64,000 nucleotides of DNA from assembly GCA_019925105.1 (NCBI GenBank), contig JAHGAU010000027.1:372001-436000 (forward strand), in the 5' to 3' direction. A program made the translations under genes and the position numbers. The notes beneath the pieces were generated by a model. The model had not been told where the DNA came from, made no database searches, and saw only the letters and a list, made by a program, of their open reading frames with translations. Positions 13,243 to 27,226 of the stretch are shown in pieces. This stretch comes from Niebla homalea (lineage: Eukaryota > Ascomycota > Lecanoromycetes > Lecanorales > Ramalinaceae). How positions within the stretch are numbered: position 1 is the stretch's first letter; the number at the start of each line of letters is the position of its first letter.

Positions 13243-13639
13243 CTTTACATTTTAATTTATTCTTTCAGTTAAATTATTACTTTTAACGTAATAAAAAATC
13301 GAGATTTAAGGGTTAATTTTAAGTTAATATAGTAAAAAGCGTTATATTTTAATAATAAATTAGGGATTACAATTTAAAATAATATTATCCGGGAGGCCGT
13401 AATACTTAAATACTTCTTTAATAAAGAATTAAGTTATTTCCGTAACGGAAATCCCTTTTTTTAACGTAATAAAGGATATAATATTAATCTTTAAATAATA
13501 TATAAACTATAATAAAAATAACGTTTATATCTTTATATTTAAATAATTTAATAATAAACTTTTTTAAGAAATTAACTTATTTTTATTCTGGGATTTTTAA
13601 TTAATAGAATAATCCTATAGGCTTTTATGGTAAAGCTTT

Positions 13640-13870
13640 AAATTAAAATTAGATAATATAATTCCAAATATAACGGTTAATATTATCCTATAAAATAAAT
13701 TAAAAGAAATACCGGAAATAGATTTAATCATATGATCCTGGCCGGGGTAATTATTAATTAATTTACTATAAATATACTTCAAAACCTCCATAATAAGCGG
13801 TATTAATACTTATAATTTACCTTTATTAATAAAGATATCGGACTTAATTTTAATACGGATTAAAAATACG
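13640..13870 (-). pseudogene. Gypsy integrase N-terminal region, decayed
   Basis: Minus-strand reading gives LIPLIMEVLKYIYSKLINNY followed by PGQDHMIKSIS. This resembles the zinc-binding H...LAGHPG...I.R.YWWPG region at the start of Gypsy integrases, with expected His and Gly codons altered by C-to-T or G-to-A changes. It lies downstream of the RT on the same strand, as expected. The catalytic core is missing because of the junction at 13243. Confidence 0.5.
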
Positions 13871-14679
13871 CCTTTAAAATTAAATAGATTATTCTCCGTA
13901 ATTATTTTCTTAAACTCCGTTAAGCCTTTATTAATATAATTTACTTTACGGATTTACTTATAAAATCTAAGTTCTTTAAGTATTAAATATGTTATTATTG
14001 GTATTTCTTCCCCCTTATTTAAAGTTAAAACTTAAAATATTTAAAGGATAAAATAATCTGGAATTAATCTTTAACCTTGTTATTATTATCGCTTTATAAT
14101 CAATAGCTGGGTATTTAAATAAAGGTATTAAATTTCTTATTCTATTTATTTAAGCGGTAAACAACCTTAAAATTAAATTTTAACAAAAATATTTAAATAT
14201 TTAATTTAATGTTTAATAAGCTTTTAACTTTTAATGAAATATTTTAAAGCTTAATTATCGTTAAAAATTCAGAAAAACTTCTTTATTATTTTTAATTCAG
14301 GTTATTAATCTTTTAAATACCGGATAATAATAAAAAGTTCCTTATTATAAATATTATAATCATACTTATCCGGTAATATACTCTTAAAGTAATAAGTTAT
14401 TAAGTATAACTCCCCGGCCTTATTATATTAAGAGAAAATACCCTTAAAAACGTAATTTAAAGAATTTATCTTAAAGATCGTTTCTTTATTAAGATTATGA
14501 TAAATTAATATAAAAGCCATAATAAGAGCTTTTTAAGTATAGTATAAATTTTTAGTATTCCGGGGACTATAAGAATAAGTTTTCTTTTTTAGTAAATTTA
14601 AAAAAAACTTTATTATTTTAAAGAATTAAGGGATAAATCTTTAATAAAAATTATAAAAACCGATAAATCCTTAAAGGGC

Positions 14680-15420
14680 CTTAAGGTTAATAAAGACCGG
14701 TTATTTTTTAATCTTATATACTTTATTGGGGTTTACTTTTAACCCGTTAATAATAAGAATGAAATTTAAAAACTTAATTTATTTTATCCTGAATTTATAT
14801 TTCCGGATATTTACTTATAGGCCGGCGTTGCGTAAGCGTTTTAATATTAAGTATATATGTTAAATATACTTTTTTAATAACGTTATAAATAATAATATTA
14901 TTTAAATAATTAAATAGGATTTTATTTATATATTATTAATATAAAGCGGGGCTATTGATTAAGCTAAAAGGTATAATTTTATATTTAAGAACCTTTAATA
15001 AAGTAATAAATACTATAAAGTTTTTACTCTCCGGGTATATACGGAGCTTATTAAAGGCTACAATAATATTTAAGCGTATAATCTATTTAAAACCGGTAGC
15101 TTAAAATAATACCTTTTTTATTAAAAGAATAAGATATTAATTCCTCTTAATAATAATATTAATATTACGGTAATCCACTTATAATTATAAATCACCGTTA
15201 AACTTAAAATAAAAAGGATAAAGGATCTATAAAGGGCTTTATTAAGCTTGATGAATCCTTTTTTTAAGTTTTTAATAATATACTTCTTTAATTTCTAAAG
15301 CTTATAACTTCAAAGCGAATAATTATAATCCCGGTACGGAGGTAATTTATTTAACGCTATGTAATTAAAGATATCCTTAAAATCGTAATATTCCTTTAAA
15401 AGTTTAATTTTGATTTTATT
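14680..15420 (-). pseudogene. Gypsy reverse transcriptase, decayed
   Basis: Minus-strand conceptual translation in two adjacent frames gives LPPYRDYNY, then KKYIIKNLKKGFIKLNKA (family form EYIEENLEKGFIRPS.SP), then VDYRNINI (family form VDYRALN). At about 14945-14985 it gives YKIIPFSLINSPALY (family form F..MPFGLTNAPATF). Downstream bases fit the YLDD to GLKVNP region. Many stops and changed codons make it non-functional. The order and the wording of these motifs identify Gypsy rather than Copia or LINE RT. Confidence 0.8.
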
Positions 15421-15454
15421 TATAAAAGTTGCTTTTTCCATAAAGTTATTTTTA

Positions 15455-15464
15455 TAGGTTATTA
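15455..15464. repeat. Target-site duplication of LINE L3 (left)
   Basis: TAGGTTATTA here and again at 21286-21295, directly flanking the LINE. Confidence 0.85.
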
Positions 15465-18400
15465 TTGATTGATTGATTGATTTATACTACGGATCTAGCT
15501 AAGTTAATTCCGGCGTTCCTTAATACGCGGCTTTTTAACCTTGCTGGTAACCGTAAAAACCTAATACTTATAACGTTAAGGTAAAAACCGGCGTTTACCA
15601 GGTTTTTACCCTTTATCCTTTAAGGTAAAGGATATTAATAACCGTTTAAAAAGTAATAATTTATTTATATACTTCCTATATTTTAAAGTTCTTATGAAAA
15701 TTAATAATATTATAACCGTATCCTTATAAAAATTACTTTTAAGCTCGTTACTCTTCCGTTCCTTTATATATTTATATTATTTTAATTTTACGTAATGTTT
15801 TTAAATATCCTTATTAATATTTACGTATTTAATATATATTTTTCTTATATTATTATCGCCGTTAACTTTTTTAAGGACTTTTAATAAATATTTATTATTA
15901 TATCTTTATAATTATAAAAAATGCTTTCCGGTTTATATAATTAATATAACCGGTTTCCGCTTCTCTTTTTTTTCCTTAACCGGTAATAAACCTTTTCTAT
16001 AAGGTTTTTAATAATTTTATTTATTTTTATAATAAAGTTAAACTAAAATAATAATCCGGTAAATATTATAAACTTAACGGCTATTTAAATACCTCGCTTT
16101 ATAAATAATATTTAACGGTAATTATAAATATTAATTTTTATAATGAGTTTTAACTTAATTTTTATAAATAAAAATAAGAAATAAAAATATATATAGCGTT
16201 TTACTTTCTTTATTTATATTTATATTTAACGTTTATCCGATTTCCGGTATATATAATAAATAGGAAGTAAATTAAACCGTTTTTACCAGTTTAAAATTAA
16301 ATTGTTAATACGTTATTACTTTTCCTTATAATATTATAATAACGGAAATACTTATTAATAATCTTTTTATTATTAAGAATTAAGTAATAACGATTTTAAA
16401 ATATAAAGTTTTTATATTTCCGTTAACGTTTAATTTATTTTATTATAATTTATAAAATAATTATTATAATTTTTACTCTTTAAAACCCCTTAATCTTAAT
16501 CTCTTTTACGTTTAACAGGAATTTATATACGTTTAAATTAATTTCCGGGATATTAATAAAATTAACTTTTTTCTTAATTTATTCTTATTTTATCTTAATA
16601 AAAAAAAAGATAAATATCTTTAATTTATTCTTTTTAACTTAAAACTTATTAAGATTCTAACGGATCCGTCCGTTTCTTATTATTATAATTAAGTATATAT
16701 ATTTCTTTAATTTTATTTAAGTAACTATTTAATTTAATAAAACTTTAATTAATAATATAAAAACCTTAAACTTTAATACCGGGATAAAAGTTACTTTATA
16801 AGTACCGTTAATTACTCTTAAATACCGGTTCTGGACTTTTTATAATATTTAAATAAGCTTTTTTTTATATCCCGGAGTATTTTTGGGTATATATTAAATA
16901 ACTATAATATATATTATAACTAACTTTATTACGGCCTAATAAATAGTCCGGGCTTTTTATAACGTAACTCTTTATATTGATATAATAAAATAAATAAAAT
17001 TTTTTTCTTATAAAGTTATTTTCTTTTAAACTTTTCTTATATAGTCCTTTTAATCGAGCTTCTTATTTATTTAAAAATTAAGGACTTTAATACTGGTATC
17101 CGGCTTTACCGTAATTTTATTTAAGTTTACTATAATTATTATATTATATAGCTTTAAACTCTTAATTATATAAATAAGTTTATACTTATATAACGCGAAT
17201 TAAGCCCCGTAAATTTTTACTTATTGAAAATAAACTTTATAAGTTTATTTTAATTCTAAATAATTTATACGTATAAAGGTATTATAAACTAAAAAATAAA
17301 TATCGTTAATAAAGTTTTTAATTTAAATTTTTTATTTTAACTTAATAAACTTTTCAATTAATATACCGTTAAAGAATAAAAATAATATAAAAGAAATAAG
17401 CAATCTTTAAAGAATTCCTATTATAGCGGACTTTATTAGGCTTATTTTTTATTTTAAGTTAATTAACGTAACTCGGTTACTTAAGAAACTTTTTATTTAC
17501 TTAATTAAGAAAAGTAATATTCCTTTTTTCCTTAAGTTATATAATAACCTTTAATAATTTATTTTATTAAAAATATTTATAATATTAAAAAAAGAAAACT
17601 TATAATATATTTTTTCTTATAACCTTATACTATATATATACCGTCGATTAATTTTTTAAAGGCTATTTTTATTAATTAACTTTTCTTTATTCTTATTTAT
17701 TAATCGGGGAGAAATCTATAATTTTCTATATAATTATTAAGGATCTTTATTATTATTATTTTTAAGGCTTTCTTTAACGTATAAAGGAATATAATAAGTT
17801 TATAAGACTTTACCTTAAAGTAATCCGGCTTAATAAACTTCTTAAGGATAATTATTTTTATTTCTTTAAACTTACGTAAATAATAGTTAACGTTAAAATA
17901 TACTTTAAAAAAAAAACCCCTTTTAAACGGCAATATTATTATTAATAGGAATTTATTAAGGATCCTATTTAATTTTAAGGTTTTATTTTTCTTTAATTTA
18001 TTAATTGTTTTAATTATTATATCTTATATTATTATTTTATTTATTAATACGGGATTAAAATATATAACGTTATAAATATTATTTAAATTAGCCTTTAACG
18101 GAAGGGGGAAAAATATTCTTTTAAGGGCCTTAATTTTACCGTTAAGGATATTAATTAATATATTATCGGATTTCTTAAAGGATAGGAATTTAAAAATAAA
18201 CTTTAATTTCCTATTTTATTCTTTCTTATATTTTATTAACTTTTAAATATTATAAGATAAAACCGTTAAGTTATATATTTTAAATTAAAAATATATTTAT
18301 TTAATTTTCTTAATAATTTTTTCTTTTTCCTTTTAAGTAATCTTTAATTAATTAAATATCTTTTAATTCTTATACTTAAAAGTTTATTTTATTAATTTTT

Positions 18401-21285
18401 TCGCCTTTACGGTTATAATTATATATTCTTTATTTTAATAAGTTTTAATTCTTTAAGAAGGTTTTATAATCGGAACTATCTTATTAATTACCTTATTTAA
18501 TACTTTTATTATTCGTTTTATAAAGAGGTTAATCCGGTTTTTATTATTTAATTAAGGGAAGTCCGTAAACTATATTACCGTTTCTTCTGTTTTTATATAA
18601 ACCTTTATTATTTTAATTATTTTCTACGCTTTTTTTACCGGTAATAATAAGGTCGTATTAACGGTTTAATTTAAGGTTATTTATATCGGTATATAATCCG
18701 AGTTATATTTTAAGTCCTTTTGCGGCTTATACGTTATAACCGTATTAATAACCCCTTCCGTATTAAAGGTTAAATTAATCGTTATTTTAAACTTATAACT
18801 TTTTTACGTAATAATCTTTTATAATATTAATAATAAAAAATTAATTTAAATAATAATTATTAATAGATTATTTAATTTAATATAATTTATTATATGCTTT
18901 TTTTCGTTTTATATATAGTAATATAAGTTAAAGTCTTTAAATAATATATATTTACTTAAAGTAATTAAAACCTTTTTAAGTAATAATATTATAAACGGTT
19001 TTTCCCTATTAAATAACGGTAGGTTATACGCGTTATAAATATTAAGGTCGCCCTTTAAGTTTTCTTCCTTTATAATATAAAGTATATAAAGGTTTTTACT
19101 ATAATAAATAATATCTTAATTATTTACGTTAAGTTATTTATTTATAAAGAAATATATTTTAGTTATTTTATCCCCCTTAAAGGTTAAATAGAACCTTTTT
19201 TCCGGGTTAATAAATAAATATATATACGGGTTATATAATAATTCCTATATTATTATAATATTAATATCTTTAATTTCTTTAAACTTAAATATTAATATTA
19301 TTACTTTAATTCCTTTATTACGGACGTTATATTATATTATTTTTAAAAACGTTAATATATTATATATTAATCTTTATAAAGGCTTTTTTATTTATATCCG
19401 TTTAAGTTATAGAATTCTTATTAAAGTTAAGCGTTTTTTAGCTTAATATTTTCCCGGTTATTATTAAAGATATAAAGCGGCTAACCCTTAAAGTTAAGAT
19501 TATAAAGAACTTCCTTTTCTTTATTTTATCCGTTATTATTATTTACTTTTTATTATTTAATTAATTAAATTTATATTTTAAAGTTACCTTTAATTAGCCC
19601 GTTAAACCAATTCCGTACGTATTATACCGTTGGATTTTCGCGGTTATCCGGGTTTTTTTACGTTTAATCTTTTTAACTTTTATTATATATTTAAAATCCT
19701 ATATTAAATATTTTTCCTTATTATACGTAACGTATTTAAGCGTATTTTTTATAAGCCCCTTAATTACCAGCTTTATATACTTATAGGTATTATAACTTTT
19801 AATATAAACCGTATACTTTATAATATTAAGGTATTTTATAATAATATATTTATAACCTTAATATTTAAAATATTAATAAATATCCGCCGCCTTATTTTAT
19901 AGCCAGGTTATCTTAAGTAATTTTTTTTCGGTAATCTTTTTATTTAAGATATTATTATATATCTTTATTAATATTATACTTAATATAACGGTAAAATACC
20001 TTTTTATATATCTTAAGGAAATAAATTTTTTGATCATTAGAGAAAGCTTATAGTTAGTAATCTTAAACCTTAAATAAAAAACCGTATTCTCCTTTTTTAT
20101 ATTTTTTAATATAACCTCTTTTTCGGTTTTTACGAAACGTAATAGGTATATCTTATTTATTATAATGGTAAATAATTACCTTCAAACCTTAATTAATTTA
20201 TACTTTCTTTTATTAATTTAAATTTTAAATTTTATTAAATTTTCTTTTACTTTTAATAACGTTATATTAAGGAAGATATTTTTGTTTTATAATTTACGTA
20301 CCGTAATAATTTATTCTATTAATAATTCTGTTATTATTTTAAAAGCCTTTATTAATTATAATAAATTTATTTCCGTAATTACGTTTTTTTCCTTATTATT
20401 AAATAGGCAGATTGTTATTATCCTCGTTTTCTTTAATATGGCTGTTTTTTCTTCTATTATCCTTTTATTCTTTATTATAAGTATCCTTTTTATTATTTTC
20501 ATCGCCTAGCTTTCTTTCACTTAAGGGGTTACCGTTTTTATATTTTCGTTTTATACCCTTAATTTTAAACCGCCGTTTTTACCCTTTATTAACGTTTTTA
20601 CTCCCGCCTTTTAAAAGTTCCGTAAATGCTTTATTTCCCTTAACTTTACCCTTACCTTTATATAGAAGTCCCTTATGCTTTTTAATTTAATTTATAGTAT
20701 TAATTAGGTTTTTAATGTAATATCCTTTTACTCCACCGTAAAAAGTCCTTTTAAGGTTTTTATTGCCTCCCTTACTACCTTTTTACCCTCCCTTATTAAG
20801 CGATATATTATCTCCGCCTTTTATTTTTAATCCCTTAAGGTCCTGTTCTCCTTATTAACTTTATTTCCCTTTTATATATTTTTAATAGTACTTTTATTAT
20901 GGTCTTCCCGCCTTTTCCTTTTACTTATATCCTTTATTATTAATACCGTACCAGCCTTCTTACCCCCTTATTTATTTATTATTTCCGTATTATTATTACG
21001 TATTTTATGCGCTTTAATATATATATTTTATTAACCTTAATTCCCTTATTTATTTTAAGCGTTATCCGGCTTATTATTATTATATTACCCGTACGCGTTA
21101 TCGCCGTTTCTATTAATATAGGTTATTTACCCGTTTATTACCTTATTCTTAACCATTACGTTACTTCCACTTATCGCACTTAATATACTCCCCTTACTGT
21201 TACTAAAGCTATGTATGTACGCATCGTTTTGGACCTCTGGGGTCCCTTTATTCGTCGCCATCCTCTTTTTCCACGGCTTTTCACG
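15465..21285 (-). mobile_element. LINE L3, full length, RIP-destroyed
   Basis: Minus-strand non-LTR retrotransposon of 5821 bp, flanked by a perfect 10-bp target-site duplication inside the Gypsy element. The 3' tail is a TTGA repeat (plus strand, from 15465). The 5' end at 21210-21285 is nearly free of RIP changes and gives the fullest 5' leader of the family, starting CGTGAAAAGCCGTGG on the minus strand. An RT segment is readable at 17700-17933. All domains are interrupted by stops. The open plus-strand frame at 20282-20509 is an antisense accident. This is the best reference copy for the family's boundaries. Confidence 0.9.
17700..17933 (-). pseudogene. LINE L3 reverse transcriptase fragment
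   Basis: A 77-residue stop-free stretch in the sense strand of L3. Residues about 32-77 read KKFIKPDYFKVKSYKLIIFL followed by YTLKKALKIIIIKIL and YRFLPD. This is the decayed form of the KPGKPDYS.PKAYRPIALLNTLGKALE..IA.RL block in LINE RTs of the I/Tad1 type. It places the RT N-terminal motifs. Frame breaks on both sides show it is a remnant and not a gene, and the ATG at 17933 is incidental. Confidence 0.75.
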
Positions 21286-21295
21286 TAGGTTATTA
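21286..21295. repeat. Target-site duplication of LINE L3 (right)
   Basis: TAGGTTATTA, matching 15455-15464. Beyond it the Gypsy sequence resumes. Confidence 0.85.
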
Positions 21296-24200
21296 TAGTT
21301 AAGATATTAATTAAGGTATTATTAAGGAAATCCAGGTAATTATTTAAGTTCATTATTAAAATATAAAAAGTCTTAATCTTTTTATCCTTTTAAGTCCTTA
21401 TAATAATATAAAAGCTTACCGTATTAATAATTCTAATTAAAAAAGGTTTTTCTTCCTTAATAAACTCTGGGAAAAGGAGGTTGTTCAATAATTTTTTCTT
21501 CTTTTCCCGGGGCTTTAATAGCTTTAATTTTTTACATTTTAAAATTATATTTAAAGTTTAATAAGTTAAAATTATAATTTAAAGGAACTCCGGAATAAGC
21601 TTTCTATTTTAATAATTAACGTTATTATAACTTTATTATTTTAATATAAAGAAGATCTTATTAATTATAGGGTAAATGAATACGTAATACGGTTTTATTT
21701 AAAGCTTTTTCAGGATTATATTATATAGTTTAAGCCGGATAATAAATATAAAGGATTAACTTTTTAAATGGCCTTTTATAATTATTTAAGGGTAAATTAT
21801 ATAAGTAATAAATCGTAAATATTTACCCTTATAATTTTGAATAAACTTAAGTCGAAAGAAGGTGAAAAAAAGAAATCTAAAGTATTTTATAAATTTTAAA
21901 GAAGATTTATTTATTAATAAAATCATAATTAATAGTACTTAAATCAATTAAAAAGGATAAAAAATATATTAATTTTTATAGCTTGTAAACCCGGTAATAA
22001 TCCAGGGTTTATTATCTTAAACATTAAAAAGGTCCTTAATATTATTAATATATCTGATCGTAGAAATTTAAAATTAATACGCGTATTTATCCTTTATAAT
22101 GATTTCTATAAAGTTTAATGTTTTATTAACCCGTTTAAGTCCTTTAATAAGGTATTTTTAAGGGTATAAGAGATTTAATTGTTAAATTTTTAAGTAAGCT
22201 TTTTATTTAAATCTTAAGTAATATAATAAACTTAAACTAAATACTCCTAAGTATTATTCCGGTTACGTTAACGTTAAGGGTAGTCGGCTTAAAAATAATT
22301 CTTTTAATAAGTAGAATATTTAACGTCCGACGGGGGGGCTAACTTTGTAATAACGGGAATAATTTATCGGAAATCGGACCTTTTAAAACCTTTTACTTTA
22401 CCGGTAAATTTAAAGGAAGTAATATAAGTTCTTATAATTTCCTTAATTTCCTTAATAGGGGCTTTATTAAGCTTAAAAGTTTTACGTTAACGTTAATATT
22501 TTAAACGTTAAAAAAGGTTTATTCTTTTTAAATATACCCGGGTTTCATTTAAGTTATTTAAGTTATAGCTTCTTTAAAAAGGATTTTTACGGAATTAATT
22601 AGAGAAGTGGGTAATAATTTTACGGACTATAGTTTTTAAGTTCCTTTTAAGATTTAGGTATTTAAGAACCTTAATTAAGCGGGTAAAGTTAAAATAAAAC
22701 GTTATAGATTTATCCTTATTAGATATTCTTAAGGCTTAAGAATTATTAATTTAGTTTTCCCTTTAATTAATATTCTCGAAAATTCAGTTTAAAAAAATTT
22801 AAAATTTTTTAAAGGTTTGAGGATTAAATAAAACGTTTTTATTATATTCCGTCTTTAATTACTTAAGGACTTTCGGGCTTAATAATATTAAAATATAATC
22901 GACTTAAGTTTATATAATTAAGTATTAATCCTTATTAATATAAAGTCTAATAATAACGTAACGTTTAAAATAACGATATTAACTACGGTCCTCCCTTATA
23001 AAAAGTTCCGGGTCCTTAATTTTAATAGATTTAAGCTTTTCGTAAAAAATTAAAAACACCGTAAATCGATAAGGTAAAAAAGTTATACCGTTCCGTTAGA
23101 GATTTTTAAGCTTAATAATAAGGTTTACGTTTTAACCTTTTAAACTACGGTTAGTTTATATCTTTTAAAGAAAAAAAATTTCCGAAGCTTTACCGTTATA
23201 AAAAAAAAATTTAATTAATCTTTAATTATAAGTTTTTCTTAATATCGTTTAATTTTATTTAAAGGATTTATATTTCGTCGTTTACGTCCTTATAATATTA
23301 TATATTAACGTTATACTCTTAACGTAAAAGGTTTAATTATTTTAAAAATTCCTTACGGATTATAAAGTAAAATAAATAGGGGTCTTTATAAATCAAGGAA
23401 TTCATTTAATTAATTCCTTTTTTTTAATTTATAATAAAGTTAATAAATAAAATATTCTTTATATCCCCCGTAATAATTATTTAAAACCGGATTCCCGGTT
23501 ATTAAATAATTTATTGGGTCCCTGTTTTTTCTGCTTTATTAAGAAGAGGCCTTATCCTTAATAAATTATATTAATTAATCGGGGTCCCTTTAAAAAGCGC
23601 TTTATAAGTTATATTTAAAACTTATAAAAAACTTTAATAAAAAGGGTTACTAAGGTTTATTATCCATAATTACGGTAAGTAAAGTATAAGTAAAAAATAA
23701 ATTAAAATAAGAAAAGGATAGAAATAAATAACAGAAAAGTAAAAAAAAAGGAAAAAGATAAATTTATTAATCCCTTAATTAAGCAATTTCCGTATTATAA
23801 AAATAATATCGTAAGGTAAAATAATAAAATTTATATTATAATAAGGTTAATATTGCTCCCTTATATTATAAAGTACTCCTTAAAATATTTTTCTTCCGGG
23901 TATTAAATACCCTATATTATAATAAAAGTATAAAACCAGATATCCTAATTAAAGGTTTTAGAGAATAAAAAGGTAAGTAATAAATAAGGATTATATAGGC
24001 TTTTATAAGTTTATTCTTAATTAAACTTATAGCATTTTTAAGGTTTATTTTATTTATAGCCTTTAAATTATTTATCGAGGCTTAACCCTTTAAATTAATT
24101 CTTTATATAACTTCATAAAATTAATATCTACCTATTTAAAGCTATCGTAACCTCCCGTTTTAACTATTAAGGTTTTCCTGTAGCCCGTCCGGATATTAAT

Positions 24201-24432
24201 TGCTATACGTTTTAACCGTAGTTACCGCTTATTTAATATTAATATCAATTGTCGGCTTACCGTCCGCTATTAATAAGTATTATTAAAAAGAGCCTTTATT
24301 TTACCTCGTTATTCTTTATGAAAGCGTAAATAAATTAACTTTAATATAATGTTAAAGTATAAGCCCCTTTAAGGTGGTTAAAAAGCAAAAATTATATTAC
24401 GTATAACTAAAGATATTAAACTATAAAGGTAT
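21296..24432 (-). pseudogene. 5' part of the Gypsy element (gag/protease region), unreadable
   Basis: Continuation of the Gypsy element upstream of the L3 insertion, between the RT and the 5' LTR edge. Strongly AT-rich with scattered GC traces such as CGACGGGGGGGCTAAC near 22328. Position implies gag and protease, but I could not recognise a zinc knuckle or a DTG-type active site. Confidence 0.4.
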
Positions 24433-24555
24433 AGGAGTGAAGGGGCCGAATACCCAGTCGGTGACACTCGTGGGTACCGGACTAACCCCGGGCTTAGCCC
24501 GGGGTAGGCCCGGTAGGGCCTGTTCCTGAGCTACTAACAACCCTGAACCCTGACA
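24433..24555 (-). mobile_element. Un-RIPed 5' edge of the Gypsy LTR
   Basis: About 120 bp of ordinary base composition between AT-rich flanks. On the minus strand it begins TGTCAGGGTTCAGG at 24555. It contains a perfect inverted repeat CCCCGGGCT-T-AGCCCGGGG at 24486-24504 and a second short one (GGCCCGGTAGGGCC) just after. The inner end fades into RIPed sequence, so the full LTR length is unknown. ATTAA at 24556-24560 is the candidate target duplication but its partner was not found. Confidence 0.6.
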
Positions 24556-25499
24556 ATTAATAAAACCCTAGAGAAGTAAACGGATAGGATATTATCCCTT
24601 TTTTATAAAAAGAAAAAAGAATAAATAAACTTAAAAAACTATAGGCTATTAATAATTATAAATATAGATTATAAAATATATATAGATATTTTAATAAAGC
24701 GTTTAGTTTAAGCTTTAAGTAAAATTATTACTTTATAATAATTTACGTTTTTCCGAAACGTTAAATTAATAATACTATAAAAACGATTTAAGTTATTATC
24801 AGAAAATAGGCTCTCTAAGGGCGTAATTATCTTATTAAAAAAAACCGGTATTATCTTTCTTAATTAAGAGAAAGCTTATAATTAAGTAAGTTATAAATTT
24901 CTCTAGGCTATTTTAAAGCGGCTGGGAATATTAATATAATTTATATAATAGATTTAAACGCTTTATAAGGATATTAAAATAAGAGTTATAATAATAAGTA
25001 TATAGGCCGCGAGTTAAGGGTCCTTTATAATATACGTTAAAGAAATCCTATAAGTTGCCTTTTATCTATAACGGTTATTAAATATTTGGTTACGTATATA
25101 GCTTAAGATCCTCGGATCGTAAACCTATATATTAAAGGTTAGGTTATAAAGATTATTATATACGCGGATAATATTACCGTTATAATGTAAGATTAAATTA
25201 AGCTTAATACCTTAATAAAGATTCTTACTCTCTATAATAAGGTTATTAATATAAAAGTAAATTAATTAAAAATATACCTATTAAGATTAAGAGATTTGTC
25301 GCTTATCCGAGTACGGTAAATATATAAAATCTCGCCTTAAGAGCTTTATAAGTACTTAAGAATCTTAATTAATATAAATACCTTTAAATAATTAAAGAAT
25401 TTTAGGGAAATATGTTATAAAAATATAAGGAGTTAAGGCGATTTAGTCCAGATACTACTTATCGTTAAAAAGTAAGGTTATAATTATAAATATATATAT
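24556..25499 (+). pseudogene. LINE F (Tad1/L1-like) reverse transcriptase core, decayed
   Basis: A second LINE family, on the plus strand. Conceptual reading gives LKNYRLLIIINIDYKIYIDI (family form NYRPISLLNVDYKILAK), IIFLNQEKAYNQVSYKFL (family form LIFLDQEKAFDRVS), DPRIVNLYIKG and IYADNITVI. The last is the YADD catalytic box at 25161-25172 with the second Asp changed to Asn by a G-to-A change. Upstream domains are missing, because the fragment begins where the Gypsy LTR ends. It is interrupted at 25499 by LINE L4 and resumes at 34922. Confidence 0.8.
25485..25499. repeat. Target-site duplication of LINE L4 (left)
   Basis: TATAAATATATATAT, repeated exactly at 34907-34921. The motif is low complexity, but both copies sit at the element ends and LINE F continues across them. 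Confidence 0.7.
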
Positions 25500-27226
25500 T
25501 GATTGATTAATTAATTTATATTACGAATCTAACTAAGTTAGTTCCGGCGTTCTTTAATAGTCGGTTATTAAGCTTTATTAACAACGGTAAAAACCTGATA
25601 TCTATAATGTTAAGATTAAAAATCGGTATTTACTTAATCTTCATTCTTATCTTAAAGGATAAAAAGTATGCTTAACTATTTAAATAGTAATAATTTACTT
25701 ATACGTTTTTTTAAAGATAACCTATAATATTATAATTAAGTCCTTTTAAGGATTATTTTTAAACTTATTATTCTTCTATTTCTTTATAAGTCCGTCCTAT
25801 ATTAACTTCTTAAATAATATTTTTAAATACTTTTACCGGTACCTACGTTATTGTTATTTTTATCGTAATTATTATTTTATTTCATTATTGCGGCCGTCTT
25901 TTTTAAGGACTTTTAATAAGCCTTTATTATTATTTCCCTTAAATCATAAAAAATATTCTTTAATTTATATAATTACTATAATCGGTACTTACCTTTCCTT
26001 TTTTTCTTTAGTTAATAACAGGTTTTCTTTATAAGGTTTTTAATGATTTCATTTATTTTACTAAGAAGGCTAAATTAAAGTAATAAGTTTATAAATATTA
26101 TAAGCTTTACGGCCGCTTAAATACCTCGTTTTATAGAGAATATTTTACGGTAATTATTTATTCCGGCTTTTTTAATTAATCCCGTCTTAAGCTCCATAAA
26201 TAATAAAAATAAGATAAATACGTAAACCGCGTTTTACTTTCTTTATCCGTACCCGTAATTAAGGTCCGTCCGGCGATTAAAATCTTATAAAAAAAAGTAA
26301 ATAAATTAACCCGTTTTTACCCATCTAGAGCTAAATTATTAATACATTATTACCTTTCCTTATAATCCCGTAACGGCGGAGGTATTGATCGGTAATATTT
26401 TTATTATTTAGGGTTAAATACCGTTGCTTTTAAGGGATTAATCCCTTATATTTATGTTAACATTTAATTTACTATAATATTATTTATATAGTAATCGCTT
26501 TTATTTTTACTTTTATAATCTGCTTAATTTCTGCCTTCTTTATACCGGGTATATATCTATATAAATCTAAATTAACTTTTTAAATATAAGTTAAATTAAT
26601 ATCCTTTTTAACCTACTTTAATTTTATTTCGGTAAAAAGGATAAGTACCTTGTTTTTACCCTTTTTTATCCGGGACTTTTTAAGGGATAATCGGATCCGT
26701 TTATTCCCTATGATCGTAACCGGGTCTATGTTTTTTAAGTCTTATTTAAGCGATTACTTAAATAAGAAATAAATCGATTAATAATATAAAAACCTTGGAT
26801 TTTAATACCAGGACGGATATGACCTTATATACGTTATTGATTACTTTTAAGTACTGGTTTTAGACCTTTTCTAATTATTAATTAAGCTTTTTTTTTATAT
26901 CCGGAAGTACCTTTTAAAGTATATAAAATAGCCGTTATATATATTATAACCAGCTTTATTACCGCTTAATAAACGGTTTTTACCTTATAGAAAGTAATAC
27001 TTTACGTTAATGATATAAGATACGTAAGGCCTTTTCCGTAGGAAATTATTTTCCTTTAAACCTTTTTTTTATAATCTTTTTAATTAAACTTCCTATTAAC
27101 TTAAAAATTAAGGCTTCTAATATTAACTTCCGGTTTTATTATGACTTTATTTAGACTTATCATAATTATTATATTATATAGTTTTAAGCTTTTAATTATA
27201 TAAATGAGTTTATACTTATATAATAT

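Larger units (their letters stand above)
13243..24555 (-). mobile_element. Gypsy-type LTR retrotransposon, split by LINE L3
   Basis: Minus-strand element in two parts (13243-15464 and 21286-24555) separated by the L3 insertion. The 3'-proximal part holds RT and the start of integrase. The 5' end is a GC-rich LTR edge at 24433-24555 that begins TGTCAGGGTTCAGG on the minus strand at 24555. The order LTR, (gag, protease), RT, integrase is the Gypsy order. Integrase is cut off at 13243 where L2 begins, and the 3' LTR was not found. The stretch 21296-24432 should contain gag and protease but is too decayed for me to place them. Confidence 0.7.

Noticed and set aside
20282..20509. Open plus-strand frame of 75 codons
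   Set aside because: Antisense to LINE L3, with the composition of random AT-rich translation (I, F, V, L). It is not a gene.
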